Source: Scolanthus callimorphus
Taxonomy: Eukaryota; Cnidaria; Anthozoa; Actiniaria; Edwardsiidae
Direction: 5' to 3'
NCBI GenBank assembly: GCA_033964015.1
Contig: CM066925.1
Coordinates: 2,059,199-2,123,198 of the forward strand
Length of the DNA: 64,000 nt
Both the position numbers and the translations under genes were made by a program. Within the stretch, counting starts at the first letter, position 1. The number at the start of each line of letters is the position of its first letter. This document shows, piece after piece, positions 47,101 to 61,500 of this stretch. Under the pieces are notes generated by a model. It was not told where the DNA came from, searched no databases, and saw nothing but the letters and a program-made list of their open reading frames with translations.

Positions 47101-49490
47101 TTTTGTGGAATTACATGGCTGCAAAAGTAGAATCTAATGAAAACACAGGACGCCCACGAAATTAAATTTCGTCGCGGCGATATCGATATTTCGCGTGAGA
47201 TTTAGTGTGGAGTTCCCTCGTCGGGTAATGGATTTACCTATAGAAGTTAGCTACGATAAAAGCAGGGGAAATGTATTTATCTCCATCTTTCGTATCACAG
47301 TTTTTCGCGCTCTTTGTGAAACGTGGGCACACACGCGCCTCCAGAAGACACAAAACTCTCGTCTGGTCAACACAACAAGTTTTGGAAACAAAATCTCTCT
47401 GGTTCCTCCAACGTTTCGGGTATTTCTACCCTGGGTATGCAAGGCAATGTCCAGATATTTACTTTACAAGATAATTTCAACGAGAAGCTGTTGGCTAGTT
47501 CGACTTAAACGTTCTGTCGTCGATTGAAAAGTTCTGTCAAATGTTAGAGGTGGAAAGCACATGCAAAACGAAAAACACTACAGGAGCTGCACTTTTTACC
47601 AAGAATAAAGGAAATAGAAAGCCGTAAGGGAACAAGAAATCAAACAAGTAAGCTTTAAAAGTTAAAACATTTTCGATCAGTAAGATAATTCTACTAATTC
47701 AAATCATTTGAAACTCTTTGTAGACTCGATCGCTTTCATAGTCAAATTGGCTTCAGTCACTTCAGTGTGTTGACACTGAACTGAATGAACACTGAACACT
47801 GAACAATGAATTTTCTCTCATCTAAACATTTATATATTGTAATTTCATGTTTTAAAGATTCGCTATTGCAGCAAAGCCTAATTTCAAGGGACTTTCGTTT
47901 TGAGATTCAGAAAATTCCATCGCTTTCGCACTAGCGCGTTTTTCAAGCACTCGAAATCCACTGTCAATTCCCTTAAATTTAGACTTATTCTCTAAAAATG
48001 TCCGGCATGGGATTCAAAGAAAATCCATTACCTGACTCGGGAATTCCACGCTAAATTTCACTTGAAAAACCGATATCGCTCTCGTCGCTGCGCGACTCGA
48101 GCGATATCGGTTTTTCGCGTGAAATTTAGCGTGGAATTCCCTCGTCAGGCAATGGATTTACCTATAGAATTAAAAACACCATTTAACGTCGGCAAACTCT
48201 AGGAATTTTAGAGGTGCTAAGTGGTTTACGTTTTAAGTCTCACCGCTCACAATAAATCAACAATAATCTAGCGAAGTTCTGATCCCTGATTGGTCCGGCA
48301 ATTAGCAAAAACACCCCCTTAGGGGCCGACCATTTAACTCTTGAGGAGGGGGAGGGGGGGCTTTTTGAAAAAAATTCCTTGCACAGCAAAATGGTGACTA
48401 AAACCCTCCTTTCTTATTGGAAAAAAATTTCTCACCGCATAACAGAGGTATAAAAAAAATCTTGCACTGACAAAAAAAGCCCCCCCCCCCTCAAAAGTTA
48501 AATGGTCGGCCCCTAAATTGAGCTTATTGTAAAGAGCGATGTTTGACTCGTTAATTCTACGATTTAGTCAATTAGATTTGATAGGTTAGTATTGTTACTG
48601 TTTGAGCATGCTTACACGAGGGGGTTTCTTGTACATAAGAAAGCCTGGTGAGTAGCCTGGGTTTGCTTTCAATTGGGAAAAAAAATCCGAGTTCGCATCG
48701 ATTTTTTCTTATCCAATAACACAAAAAGAACAAAAGTAAAAGAAAGCGCTAATAATAAAGCGGAAGAGAAAGGATTTATGATGTTAGATATTTAACTATG
48801 ATGTTGGCAAAAACTGAGCTTTGCCGTTTGACTATACTTCAGTGCACGGTCCAGAGGCTTGTCTAAGACCCCGTCCACACTACACCGTTTTCAAACGAAA
48901 ACGGACACTTTTTGCTCCGGATACGGCTATCGTCCACACTACAACGCCGAAAACGATCTCCGAAAACAATACGAAAACGATAAGTGTGGACGCAAATCTT
49001 TTGGCAAACGGAGCAAAAAGTATCCGTTTTCGTTTGAAAACGGTGTAGTGTGGACGGGGTCTAAGTGAGTCAGAAAACTAGTAGCATGTAGCAGCTTCTC
49101 GTCTGTCCACTCGATTTTCTCTCTCGTCCTACACTCCCCTCCTCGACCAGCAAAAAAGTGGAAACAACATTTGTTCGGCTTAAAGCAAGTAAGCACAAAA
49201 AGTATTCTCTGACAAGGAAAACGAAACCAAGACATTCAATTCTTTTTTTCTGGATAAGACTATGGTTGGTGAGAAACAGCTATGCCAGGCAGAAGAAAGT
49301 ACTGGTTTTGGGTACGCACTTTTGAAAGGGACCACTTAAATCAACAATACCGTCGCGCCGGGACCACGGTCTACGAACTTTCCATTTCAACGCGTGCGAC
49401 CACGAAATGCCTTGGTTACATTCCTTAGCAACTTTTTCCGACGGTTAAGTTTTAGTTATAAGCGCGTGGAGGTATATATCCACCGCTAGG

Positions 49491-49523
<33 letters not shown>

Positions 49524-52500
49524 ATACCAAATCAGTAGAATAAAATACGGCGGATTAAAGGATTCAAAACGCAGTTCGCTACTGTGAAACGGTACTTTGA
49601 GAGTTTTCTCAAAACAGTAAATAGTGTTGGATATCTACTCTTTCAGGAACCAATCAGAGCGCGCGAAAATGACTATTCACTGATTTGGTACTAATCCTAG
49701 ATATCAGCTAATGAGCGTCTCACTGCCATCCCTACTTTTGTAGAAAATACTTAGGTGCACACCTATTTCGTAAAAGTTGCCCCCAGTGCATAATGCGAGA
49801 GTCCTTTTCAAGGGGCAATATTTAACTAGGGTAAATGTGACCCTTATATTTGAAATTGTTTTGCTCGTAAAGGGCTCTCCCATGATGCACCGCGGGCTAC
49901 AACAAACACTAAGGCGTCACAGCGAGTGTATCCTTTTCAGAAATAGATGTATCAATATATTAGAACGTGCCAAATATATTAGAACGTGCCAAATATATTA
50001 GAACGTGCCAAATATATTAGAACGTGCCAAATACATTAGAACGTGCCAAATATAGGAAATAAAGGAAAGTAAAAGACGCTAGCGAGTCGCTATTTAAAAA
50101 TTTCCAGAGGTATTGAGTTGTGTGGACTCATATTTACCACGCTTTACACCATTATCGTGGTCAGAATTGCGTGGTAAATAAGAGTACACACCACTCAAAA
50201 CCTCTGGATCATTCTCAGCGCGCGTATTCGAACAATTTCCATTTGTTTTTGAGCTGCGCGCCAAAGCTGATGCGAGGAGAGTGGTATGGATTCTTATTTC
50301 ACACGGCACATCAACCAATCATTTTACAAGAAAGCTAATGTTATGGTAGTCTCCTACGCACCCGTGTTTTGTGTCGGTCACGCAACGCTTCCCTCCCCAC
50401 ACCCAAGCGTTGCGTGACCGACACAAAACACGGGTGCGTAGGAGACTAATGTTATGGTAAAATTTCCAATTCCTGATACAAACAAAGAATTTTTTAAAAA
50501 AAATACAAATATATTATTAAGAGCTGTAACCTTTCCTAAATGCTTTTCAGCGCGACGAGGAATTGTTTCACTGAAGACAGTTCGAATCTGCGTTAATAAA
50601 ATTAGCTGCACAAGGTTTCCCTATTCATATTATCACATGTGTAAACTGTGAAGAATCGCGTGCATGCGTACGAGTTATATAACAGTATGGGTTAGCTCCA
50701 TCACGTGGCCAGCTAACTAGTCACGTGGAAGGCACGAAATAGGCATGGGCTACCTGTGTGTTATTGTCCGCGTAGAAGGTAAGAGGAAGAGAGACTACTA
50801 GCTAACTATCACGTGACGTGTGGACATGCTGTGCTGGGTGTGCGACTTAGTTCCATGGCTATTTCGTAATAGGAATGTTGGTAAAGTCAGTGCCTCCTTG
50901 TTGAAACACGCAAAAGGCATCGTATTCCTTGAAAGGCGTTTAAAAAAGACCTCTTTTCTGAAATGAGTTTACTCGGCACTTATTAATGTGCTACCTACAA
51001 TAATGATAAACCGAATAATGTCGTTGTTCAAAAGTAAAAACATAAGAGAACACCAAGGCATAAACGCTGATAAAAAGCTTCTCTATTCGTATAAGAAAAA
51101 TATGAAATATTCTTTTTGGGAAGGGGTTCTATCCTCGCCATGAGTTTTCCTAATGTTTCACCGAGGAAACGCCTGAGTTTCAGTAGATGGGCAGATTTGG
51201 ACTACTATTACTTACCATTAAAACACGGTCTCCAATTTTAAGGTTTGTCGTTGCAGCAACCCCAGTTGGTACAATCTAAAGAAAGAAACGCAATATTACA
51301 TGTAAAAACAGCAACCAGGATTGACTAAATTCATTGTTCATTAGTATTTACAACTACAATTTTGAACTTCCCAGGAGGGCAAGCTATGTGAAATCTATCA
51401 CTGCCAATAATGGGAAAGGGCTCTATAGCATTAGTAGCCCCGTCACGTTTTGGGACAATAGATTAAAAATTGACAAAGATGTACGTGGAAAAATTGCACA
51501 CACGCGAACAAGCTAAAAAGCGCCAATTGCCAAGCGTATTTGCGAAGGAGGTCTGGAAAAATAATTTCACTTTTCGTGCTTTTTTTCTAACCTGTCGCCT
51601 TCAAACTTTGCACTTTAACTGATTTGGGCGCGCTCTTTTTAGTGGTACCAGTGGAGTTTAGGTAGCATGTCGACATAAATTTCGAATTGCGGCAACCTAT
51701 TCTTGGTTTTCCTTGTCACGTGACGAAATTTATTTCTCTAAATTAACTTCTAAACACTGGATGGCTAATAGAATTATAAAGAATATACAAAATTATGTTT
51801 CCTGGGCAAATTTTAGGCCGATTGGTCACTTTCCGAGCGAGATATTAGCAAGTGAATGTGCGCCATTTTGTACAGTAATTGTATGGAGCCGCCATGTTGG
51901 AGCCCCAGTAGAGGGGCTCCATAATGGCGGCCAATTAATCGGATCTCCAAAACGACGCTACTTTCAATCCAAATTATAAGAATAGTATCAGAATGGTAAA
52001 ATGTGAACTTTTATAACATACTGACGTGCCAAAAATGTAAGAACGGTGCAAATCGAGTGAAATACGGCAAGTTCAAAATACGTGACTGGTGTTGCGTGAA
52101 TAGCTTTGGCGATATCTCGAGAACTACTTGGCAGAAGGTGCCGAAATTTCGTGTGACAAATCCTTGAATAGAGTTATGTTCATCACAGAAAGGACATATC
52201 TGTAGGTATCTTGGTTTAGAAGTTAGCTTTTTGATGACGTCACATGAAAACCAAGAATAGCGATAGGAGAATTTTCAAGTTAGGTTTCGACTAAAAAATC
52301 TGCTAAAAAAGGTTTTCATGGCAGAGATAATCAACCAAAAATAAGCAGTAAATGCTCAACAGATTTTTTTTAGTGATTCGAGCAACGTGTGGTAAAAAAC
52401 TGGTTACTAGAAAGTACGAAACTTTTGGCTTTATTTGTTTTTATCTTTTGAAAGGCTTGCACGCAAGTAGTAACTTGTGCTAGTCTTTTATGGCAATCTA

Positions 52501-55500
52501 GGAAAATACATTTCAAAGTTTATATGCAATATCTAGGGGTTCGTATAGAATTGCACGGTGGATATGGAATGTTCTTATTATATTACTCCAGGTGGTGAAC
52601 TTTCAAATTTAATTTCTCCGCTTACACTAAGTATTTCATGCCAGGACGAACCAATTAATGCTTACTGTATTTTTTTCCAAAACGAGCCAAAATCAAGGCA
52701 AGAGGTACTTAACGTGTTAGTAACTGGATTTTGGCCACGTTTTGCTTGTAGCATTGCTGTCGAAATCCTGGTAAAATGTCTGTTTAAAATGAAATCGTTT
52801 TCAATTTTAATTTTCTCTTGTCATTCGCTTATGAGAAACCTGCCATTTTGAATGACCGCTGTTGCCCTTTCAAAAGCTGTTCTGTACCATACATGCAACT
52901 GAGATCTTCCCATTTTCACGAGTAAAACACAAATGTGGACACTATGTCACAAGAGAATGGACTTTACACATAGCCTGGTCACTAGAATTCCTAATGTGAA
53001 AGATATTTGGGGTGATTTTTAAAATATCGACGAAACGCTACCGGATGCTTTGCAATAGGTCAAATTTACATGATAAGATTGACCAGCCAAAAATGCAATT
53101 TAGTTCCTTCAGAGGAAAAGACGAATACACAAATCAAATCATGATATATCTGTTGAAATAAACTTTATGAGATGGTAAAGACTACGGAAAGTTCAATAAT
53201 TCAGCCTAGAATCTGTTTAGGTCTTTACTATAAACAAAAATAACTCCAAGTAGATTAAAATTTAGCCGTGCTGGCAAAACAGTAGCAGCTATGTTTTTCT
53301 AAGACAGCAGATATAGTATCACATCATTTGCCCTGTGATTTTACAGCCTGAGTTCGTTGAGACAGACTAGAAATTGTTAAAAGGCAATGTCTTAACCATA
53401 GTGACCAAAAACACATAAATTAACAGAAAACCTGGCGCTACACGCAGAAAAAACAGACTTGGAAATATCGTTCCGATGGTTAAGAGGACTTTCTGAAATA
53501 TAGGTATTGATGAAGTAAACAGCATGTTTGTGTTTTGTTTGTCTAACTCGAAGTTCATTCAAAGAAAACCAGGGACGAACAAATAGAAGGTGCTTATCGT
53601 TTCCTGTCTGGCTCACGAGCGAAAACGAACACCTTTTGAACAATGTATGAATTTAGTGGAATATAAGCGCAACCTGGGATACCTTATTTGTGGAGTTTTC
53701 CTCGGGAAGAGCTTTACTGTTGTTGTTTTTGTCAGAATCCGTGCGAACGAGGTAGAAAAACATGGCGATCTTTGTCCAGGAAACATGGAATCTCAAGTCT
53801 AACGGAGGCGAAGTGAGTTTTACATAACAACTGTTCAGCTAAGTGTGTTAAATGATTGACAGCTCGGGCTTAGTCTTATGAATTATTCTTTTTTAATTAC
53901 AAGATCCTAGAATATAACTGGCTCCCAGCAAAACCCGAACTATGAACGGAACGCCATTTTCATTTTGCCAGTCAGTAAAGCTTTTGTTCACGGAACGAGG
54001 TATTGTAAATGAGACAAATTAGTTAGAATTCGAAACGCCTCGATGGCCGTGAACATAGAAGGGCTTAGTCTAGAAGGTTGCTTGCGGGGATTACAGCAAT
54101 AAACAACCGTCTAAATTATATACGATTTAGTGTGAGTTTCATTCACGAAATGTGATGAAGTTGACTAAGTACAGAAGTACACATGTTTGTAGCTCGGGTG
54201 TGAAAAGGGGTGCGAATAAGGAACAATATTTGTTCACGTCCCGGTCACGTCTACGTGTGGTATCAATTACAAGAAAAGGCGCCAAACAAAACGGAAAATG
54301 TTCAGAAAAATAAAAGTACAATTTTTGCTAAGAGCGAGGAAGCAATATTGTACCTAAAAGCATCACAATTACCAAATTATAGATATAAAAAAGAAACATG
54401 TCTAAACATAGACTGCTTGCAGACCCTTCTTTGGCGAACGTCCATGAAAATGAGCGCGTGAAAAAACAGGGGAGCGCGAGGAAGGCGCGAGGATGGCGCG
54501 AAGAGTGCCGAAGGCATGAGCGAGTGCGTTCTCGCGCCTCGGCTCTCGCTCGTGTCTTCGGTACTTCAAGCCATCGGTGCTCCTGTGGCTTTTCACGGGC
54601 TCGTTTTGACGGACGTTCGCCAAGGAAGGGATTGCAATCAGTCTAGTCTAAAAAATGGCAGGAAATGCACTTCTGTTTTTCAAGGAACAGCAAGAAAAAA
54701 TGGTCAGCGGCTTACCTTCGAAATAAATATCCCTGGCTCATCCATTCCGAATGGATGACTCGCGTGATCTGAGCCGCCCACGATACTAAAGCCCAGCGGA
54801 TTGCTGCCCTTTTTAAGGATAACTTCCTAGAAGACCAACAGGATTAGGTTTAGAAACGGGCCAATGAGAAGGAAGCAATCAGCATGCGTAATTCAAAGCC
54901 GGGCTTAGTACACACAATGGTAGATTCTAGACTCAGCTCAATGTCTGACTGCATTCTCGTCCCCAGAGCCTTTCGGTCATGCTGACTGTACGATGGTATC
55001 AGACAAACCGGAAGTCCTAGATTCTTAGAGATCCATATATGGTCATTCACAACACAGCTGGAATATGAACTGCTTCCGTTTTTGTGGAGGCTATTCTTTT
55101 ATACTAGTGCCCACAAAGCCGGCAAATTTGAGCAGATTTTCATAAATTATTTTTAACCCTGATGCTCACCTCCACATCTAGTAACTTGCCGCCATCCTCA
55201 TGATTAATACCTTTGCCATTCTCGATATGATTCGTAACCGCGTCCTGCGAACATGAATTAGAGAAATCCACATCAGAAGGAAGCTAAGGTCCTCTTCCTC
55301 GGGAGGAGGTGAAGGTTGTTACAAGGGTATGTCCCCTTTTATATCACGCTACAGAAAATACAGCCATTCAGAATGCAGGAATGGCGTTATATATTCGGCG
55401 GTATTCCACTCAACTTTCCCATCCTGCACTGCATTTACGTAAAACATTGCCTTTAATTTTCTGATGCGTGGTATAAAATAGGTATACAATGATTCTCATG

Positions 55501-58500
55501 GCATACTGCAGAATATGCTACGCGTCACTTGTATTTTCAGGTAATATTAACCTCATAAAAAATCACTCGTATCGAAAATTCTTGTTTTTACTGGCTAATA
55601 AACCAAGTCAATTTAGCGCGACAGAATTACGTTCGACGGCTGAAACGTTCGACGGGAAAACTAGGTCGACAGATAGTGACTGGCTTGATATCTTTAGTCA
55701 CCAGAACTAATTTGTAGTTCCAACTAACCTCGTTTTTAATGAGTAGTTTTTTATTGGAGTGGTCCTGTATTTTGCTGAGTGGTGTCATACGCTTGTTAAT
55801 GACCCTATCCCGGTAGACTATTAGTGTGACGTATGATGGTCCGCTAGTCAACATGTTCACCGCGTCATCGTGCTTAGCCATTTTCATGTCGCGCGTGTTT
55901 ATCTGCAGACAACAATGGACAGCACAACCGTGTCGTTTGCAAGTAGATTTTATAGGCTTCCTTGGTAATCAAGGACATGGGAAGATATGTATGAAAAGAG
56001 AGTTTTCATGCTAACCTCGGCCTTGTGTGTTTATGGCTTACCGATAGAACTTTATCTCCAATCTTTAGTCGCCCATCTCCCTCTGCCGTGCCTCCCTTTG
56101 CTATTTTAGAAATAAATATTCCCTGAAATAAAACACTTCGTTACTGACAGGCTTACATGGCTTATATGGGAAGGGGTTCGGAGAGGTAAGGTGTGTATAA
56201 TGTTTTAATCGAGTTCCTTTTACCATTACATCGTCGTTTGTCTAGGCACATATAGCAATTTGAAATAATTTTTACCAGAGTTCAGAACTCCTAAGGGTCG
56301 ACTTGTGACAAGACTAATAGCAAACAAGCAAGGTGATGAAGCTGCCAAAACGTATTGATCAGGAAAGTCCGAAGTCTAATAGCAAACCAGCAAGGTGATC
56401 AAGCTGCCAATAGTTCTTTGATCTGGAAAGTCCGTCATTATTACTTATGAACGGACGTGATTTGTAAGATACAATTTAACTTCCCGCCATACAGGGTCAA
56501 ATGTAAATTATCCACCACGTGATCATGACCTACCGGGTCGCCATCCTTGTATGGAGTCGATCCCAGTCCCCCTGCTATACTGAATCCAGTCCTTTATCCC
56601 CGCCTCGTTTTAATGTTATCGTCTCTTTCTGGAAATCCAATGAAAGGTTGTGTTACGTCGAGCTACCGTAAAATTACACTGCGAGCAGTGCAGTGGTTTC
56701 CTCCGCCATTAGGAAACCACAATTACACTGCGAGCAGTGGTTTCCTCCTCCATTAGGAAACCACCCACTGCTCGCAGGGTTCCGTAATATTGTACTTTTA
56801 CAAGCAAATGTGTTGTGTCGCATTGGGCGTTTTATAAAGGCTGAGTTTCTTCTCTTCCGCCAGTGAAGCCACCTGGACCAATCAGATCCTTGCCCTTGTT
56901 TCGCCTAGAGCAGTCACATGGCATCTATCGCGACGTTTAATCATGTGACGGCACTAGGCAAGGTTTTGATTGGCTATAAAGATGATTTGACTGAACAGAA
57001 CATTCGGAAAAACAATCCTTCTTTTGAAAATCTTCAACGTGAATACAAAACGTGACTGTGTCAATGGTTATATACTAAGATATTCCAGTCTGTTTAATGT
57101 TATCGCGAACATTTACCACTTCTGTCAAAATGTGACGGATTTTGTAGATTTTGTTTAGACTATCGATGACAAACTGTCCAAACTATCAGTAAAATACGTG
57201 GCTCGAACTAAAACTGTCACAGGACACTGAAATCAAACAGAATGTAGATGTGTGTTGGATATATGATTATGTATAGTGAATGTGAAGTAAAGTTTACCTC
57301 TGGCCGTGTCTGTATGTCCTCCATCTCAGGTTCCGGAGCAAATCGTACGCCGGACTTTTTCGGCTCCTCCTTTGCTTCCTCGCCATCAACCTGACGTCAA
57401 ACAAAACGGTTCAAGAATGGGTCATGATACAGCTCTCGTAAGATCTAAGAACGAGGAAACAATGGGATGCTTTGTTCTGCCTATCCAATCGCACAAGATC
57501 TTACGAGTAGCTGTATCATTCCTGTCAAGAGCAAAGCACAACCTGGAAACCATTTAACCAAAAAGACAAAGAAAAGTCGAGAGAGGCTCCCCTTACCTTG
57601 TCATTTACCAAGACAGGAGGTGGGGACTCGGGCTCTGCGTGCAAATCGTTCACTTCCTTGACTGGCGAGATTATTTCCTGTGATGTCACTTCCGTTTTGG
57701 TCTCAGGGGCGAGGTTCTCTTTGGAACTTTTGATGACTGTTCTCTTCTCGATCTCCTCTTTCTCTCGCACTACGAACAACGTGATGTCTTTACCCGTGGA
57801 TTTCAAGACGCCTACGGCTTCATGGTGGGTTGCCTTGCTGATATCTACTCCATTTACCTGTACGATATTAATAGAAGGGCGGGGATTGGATGGAGCTAGT
57901 GTGTCTGTAATACATACAAGTTTTTATTTCTTGAACGTTTCTTGTGCCCCTTAGCAAATTCAGGGTGAGCAATTTTAAAATTGTTAGCCGGCTTCGTTAG
58001 GCTATTCCATAGCATGGTACCACTATAGCATAAGGATGACTTCAGGTAATTTGTCCTTGGTCTCAGGATCACTAGCTCCGTATCTGTATGTCATACTTTT
58101 TGTGAGCCTCACTTGTTTTGATTAGCCGATTCTTTAGATACGGGGCCGACCGATCATTTCGACATGCAAGCAGGGAAATAGGGCTACTCCAAAACCACAA
58201 CACCTAAGGCTTGATTAATAAGAAAGGTGACGGAAGACTGAGTTCCCCCATGGCATTCGCATGCCTCTTATTTATACAGACGTTTTTTATCGCCCATAAC
58301 GATACTGGTTACTTTACCTTGTGTATTTTATCGCCAACTTTAAGTATCCCGTCCCGTCCAGCGGGGCCATTCTCCGAAATTCTGGAGATGAAGATACCCT
58401 GAAACACAAAGATGGCAAATTAATAAAGTCCTCGATGTGAGTCGTAACCTAAACCAGTGTTCTGGTAGTTTAGTTGTGATATTAGAACCAGAAATCACTT

Positions 58501-61500
58501 ACTAGTAAAGCATACTTCATGGACGCTACGTTACTATTAGCCTTTTGTCGACTTAACACTTAGACTTACACGATTCCATCACACTATTACCAAACTATAA
58601 CGCATGTTCATACTGTGACGCAACATGAGTTGTCTAACAATCCACTTTCTCCATTACTGAAACGACCAAGAATATTTTCAAAAACGTTTCAGGTTCAAAA
58701 CGGTCTCTCCTTGAGTCCCCTATTCAATTCTTTTGTTGTCTCGTTCTATTGTTCCTTTATGTAGCTATTGTTATCGGTACTGGTGTGTCAAGACACCAAG
58801 GACTTGCCTGCAAAACGTTGCATTTCGAGAAAATCAGATAAATGCACGCTGTGCCCACTCAACGTAAATCATGGATTTTGATTCAACGCTTTTAAGTGCC
58901 ACAAAAGGCAGAAATCAACCACATTTAATCAAAAAGACCCATTATCCAATAGAACAGTGGATAATGGCGAAAGCGAAAGAAAAATGTGTTTTGCGCGCCC
59001 CGTGAATATTTTATTGATTTTGGATATTTCCCATTGGCGGTTTTTTTTTCGTTCAACTACGCGGGCTGCATCGTGCGAGATGACAATGGTTCATGTGACG
59101 TAACAACAAGACAAAGAAAGAAGAACAAGGACGGGCTGTCTTTGTTCTTCTTTCTTTGCGTTGTTGTTACGTCACAGGAACCATTGTTCTAAAGAGCTTA
59201 TCCCCCAAGATGCATCGCACATAGTTGAACGAAAAAGAAGCGCCAACAGGAAATATTCAAAAATCAATAAAAAATTCAAGGCGCGCGCAAAACACATTTT
59301 TCTTTCGCTACTGTTCTATTGGACAATGGATCTTTTTGTGGTTGATTTCTCCCTTGAGTGGCACTTTAAACGATGAAGGCTCCAAATAAAGATCGCCCCG
59401 CCATAGAATGGACAAGTCTCAAGTCTTGGTGACGTCATAGTATAGTGCGTATTTACCTCATCGTTATCCTTATAAGGAGTGGAGCCCTTGCCACCGGCAA
59501 TGTTAATCCCCAGGCCCTTGGTATCTCGGTGGATCGTGTACTCGATCTGCGCAAAGGCAAGACAGAACGCAATATCAAAGCCATGTCAGGGGCTAACTCA
59601 TGGATAAAACGACTCAATACTAGGCGGATAATACTAGCACTGATACCGTTTATTTGGAGACCTGTTACTCTTTGGTTATTTTGTGTTACGTTAAGCAATA
59701 CAGTAAAAACTCGCATATAAGAACCTAGTAATTTAAGAACCTACAGACTGAAATTTGGCATCTAAATACCCAAAAATGTAAGAACCTGTTCAGTCTGGCA
59801 AAGAAAAAAAGTTCTTATACAAGTTCTTAATACAGTAAAAACCCGCATATAAGAACTTGGGTTTTAAGAACCTGGTAGGCTAAAACGTTCAAAATTTTCA
59901 ATCTAAGCCTCCTGCGCATAAGGACCTATTATGGCTAAAATTTAAAGATAGGTTCTTATCAGTTGAGTTGCTGTAAATGTGAACAGGGAAACTGCGAAAT
60001 TAAGATCAAAGAAGAAATTGCTTGAATTAGTAGTTCAATATTAGTAGTTCAGTATTAGTAGTTCAATATTTCTGCCAATAGACCAAATCGGCTAACGGTG
60101 TTTACGTCTTGTTGTCATCCATTTCAGATTATGTTATGATTCCCTTGGGTGGTTACAATTGGCAAATTGTTCTCACTAGACCGAGTGCACGAGTGTATGT
60201 GCAGAACTAACAAAAGTATCCACACAAAGGAATCATCACATGATCTGAATTGGGTGGCAACGAAACACTGTTAGCCGATTTGGTCTATGTTTAAACTAAG
60301 ACAAAGTACTATCTGCCAGACGTTTGGCTCAAACCTCTCACCTCCTCAACTACTTTAGTAACCGTAACCATTTGCTGCTCATCCCCAGGCTCACTCGGCT
60401 CGTTCTGCTGGCCTGGTAGCAGCTTCTGGAGCTTTGGACCCTCTGTGGAATGACATACAAATTGACGTCAGGAAATGCATCGCATTTTAACACCACACAA
60501 ATTACGACGTTCCATCGAACTAAGGTTCAGTGGGGGTCCTTCCGACAACACCACGGAGGCTCGTTTGAAAAATCAGAAAAATATGGGCACGTTTTCTCAA
60601 AGATGTAAATTGATATTCTCCCACAAATTACGCAAGAACAAGTTGAAATAATGACAGATTTACACGCTGGGATTTATAGCCCTTATCCATCAATATGATT
60701 TGTTCAAACGAAAATCGGGCCCGACACGAAAAAATCTGATGCGAGGTTCAGATTTTTCAGAATCGGGCCGACAACGAATGAACTTACAAGAAATAGGCCT
60801 GACATAGCGCATCGTACAGTTCAGACATTTAAACAACAAATACAAATGTCGGAAAATTTAGCTTGTTATTTGTAAAGGGCGACGAGAGGCGGAAAAAGAC
60901 GATAAACAAATTAACCAAACATTTTTAAATTCATTTAGTTTTGATAAATAACGTCTAATCGCCTGAAAGCTAAGAACCATATGAACCAAGAAGTGGCGTG
61001 GCTACAAAACATAAATTGTTTCAAACTTCCCTCTTATTGACACTGTATATACAGGAATAAATGTTTGTAAATATGTTCGATGCCACCAGTTAACTAGTCA
61101 AAATCTGTTAAACTCTAATCGTCATTATAACACCTCTCTGAGAACTTCCGTCACCTTGCCACTCTTTCTCTTTAGAAATAAATTTCACCGAATTCAGTAC
61201 TAATCATAAAGTCGTTCAAATGCTGCACCAACAAAAAAACACGGATGAAAAGAAAATCTGGGTGTGTTTTGATGTAAATACTTAAATGCTATATTTAAGT
61301 ATGGTAAATTTATAACAGTCATTCAAAACCTTGAATTAACGGCAAAGGCTGAAAACTAAAGACAATTATGTTCTCATTTAGCGAGAGCAATTTGATCAAA
61401 TTCAAGTGCTAAAGCATCTGTGTGTTTCGCATTAATGAAAATATCAGGACTGGTCGGAGTTTTTCGTCAACCACCACCACTTGAAAATAATTTGAATACA

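Larger units (their letters stand above)
44685..51215. other. Largest Scribble intron, foldback-rich
   Basis: A 6.5-kb intron within PDZ3. It holds foldbacks at 48028-48156, 48319-48515, 48866-49062, 50096-50207 and 50348-50447, and the 19-bp tandem array at 49957-50051. Frames at 46196-46622 overlap on both strands, lack codon bias and splice support, and are not called as genes. The remainder shows nothing I can name. Confidence 0.6.
44568..54826 (-). other. SCRIB: Scribble PDZ3
   Basis: Exons 54716-54826, 51216-51275 and 44568-44684 give EVILKKGSNPLGFSIVGG, SDHASHPFGMDEPGIFISK, IVPTGVAATTNLKIGDRVLM and VNGKDMRNSTHQEAVAALI. The GGSDHxSHPFG insert is diagnostic for Scribble PDZ3. The domain is spread over 10 kb by two large introns (51276-54715, 44685-51215). 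Confidence 0.93.
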
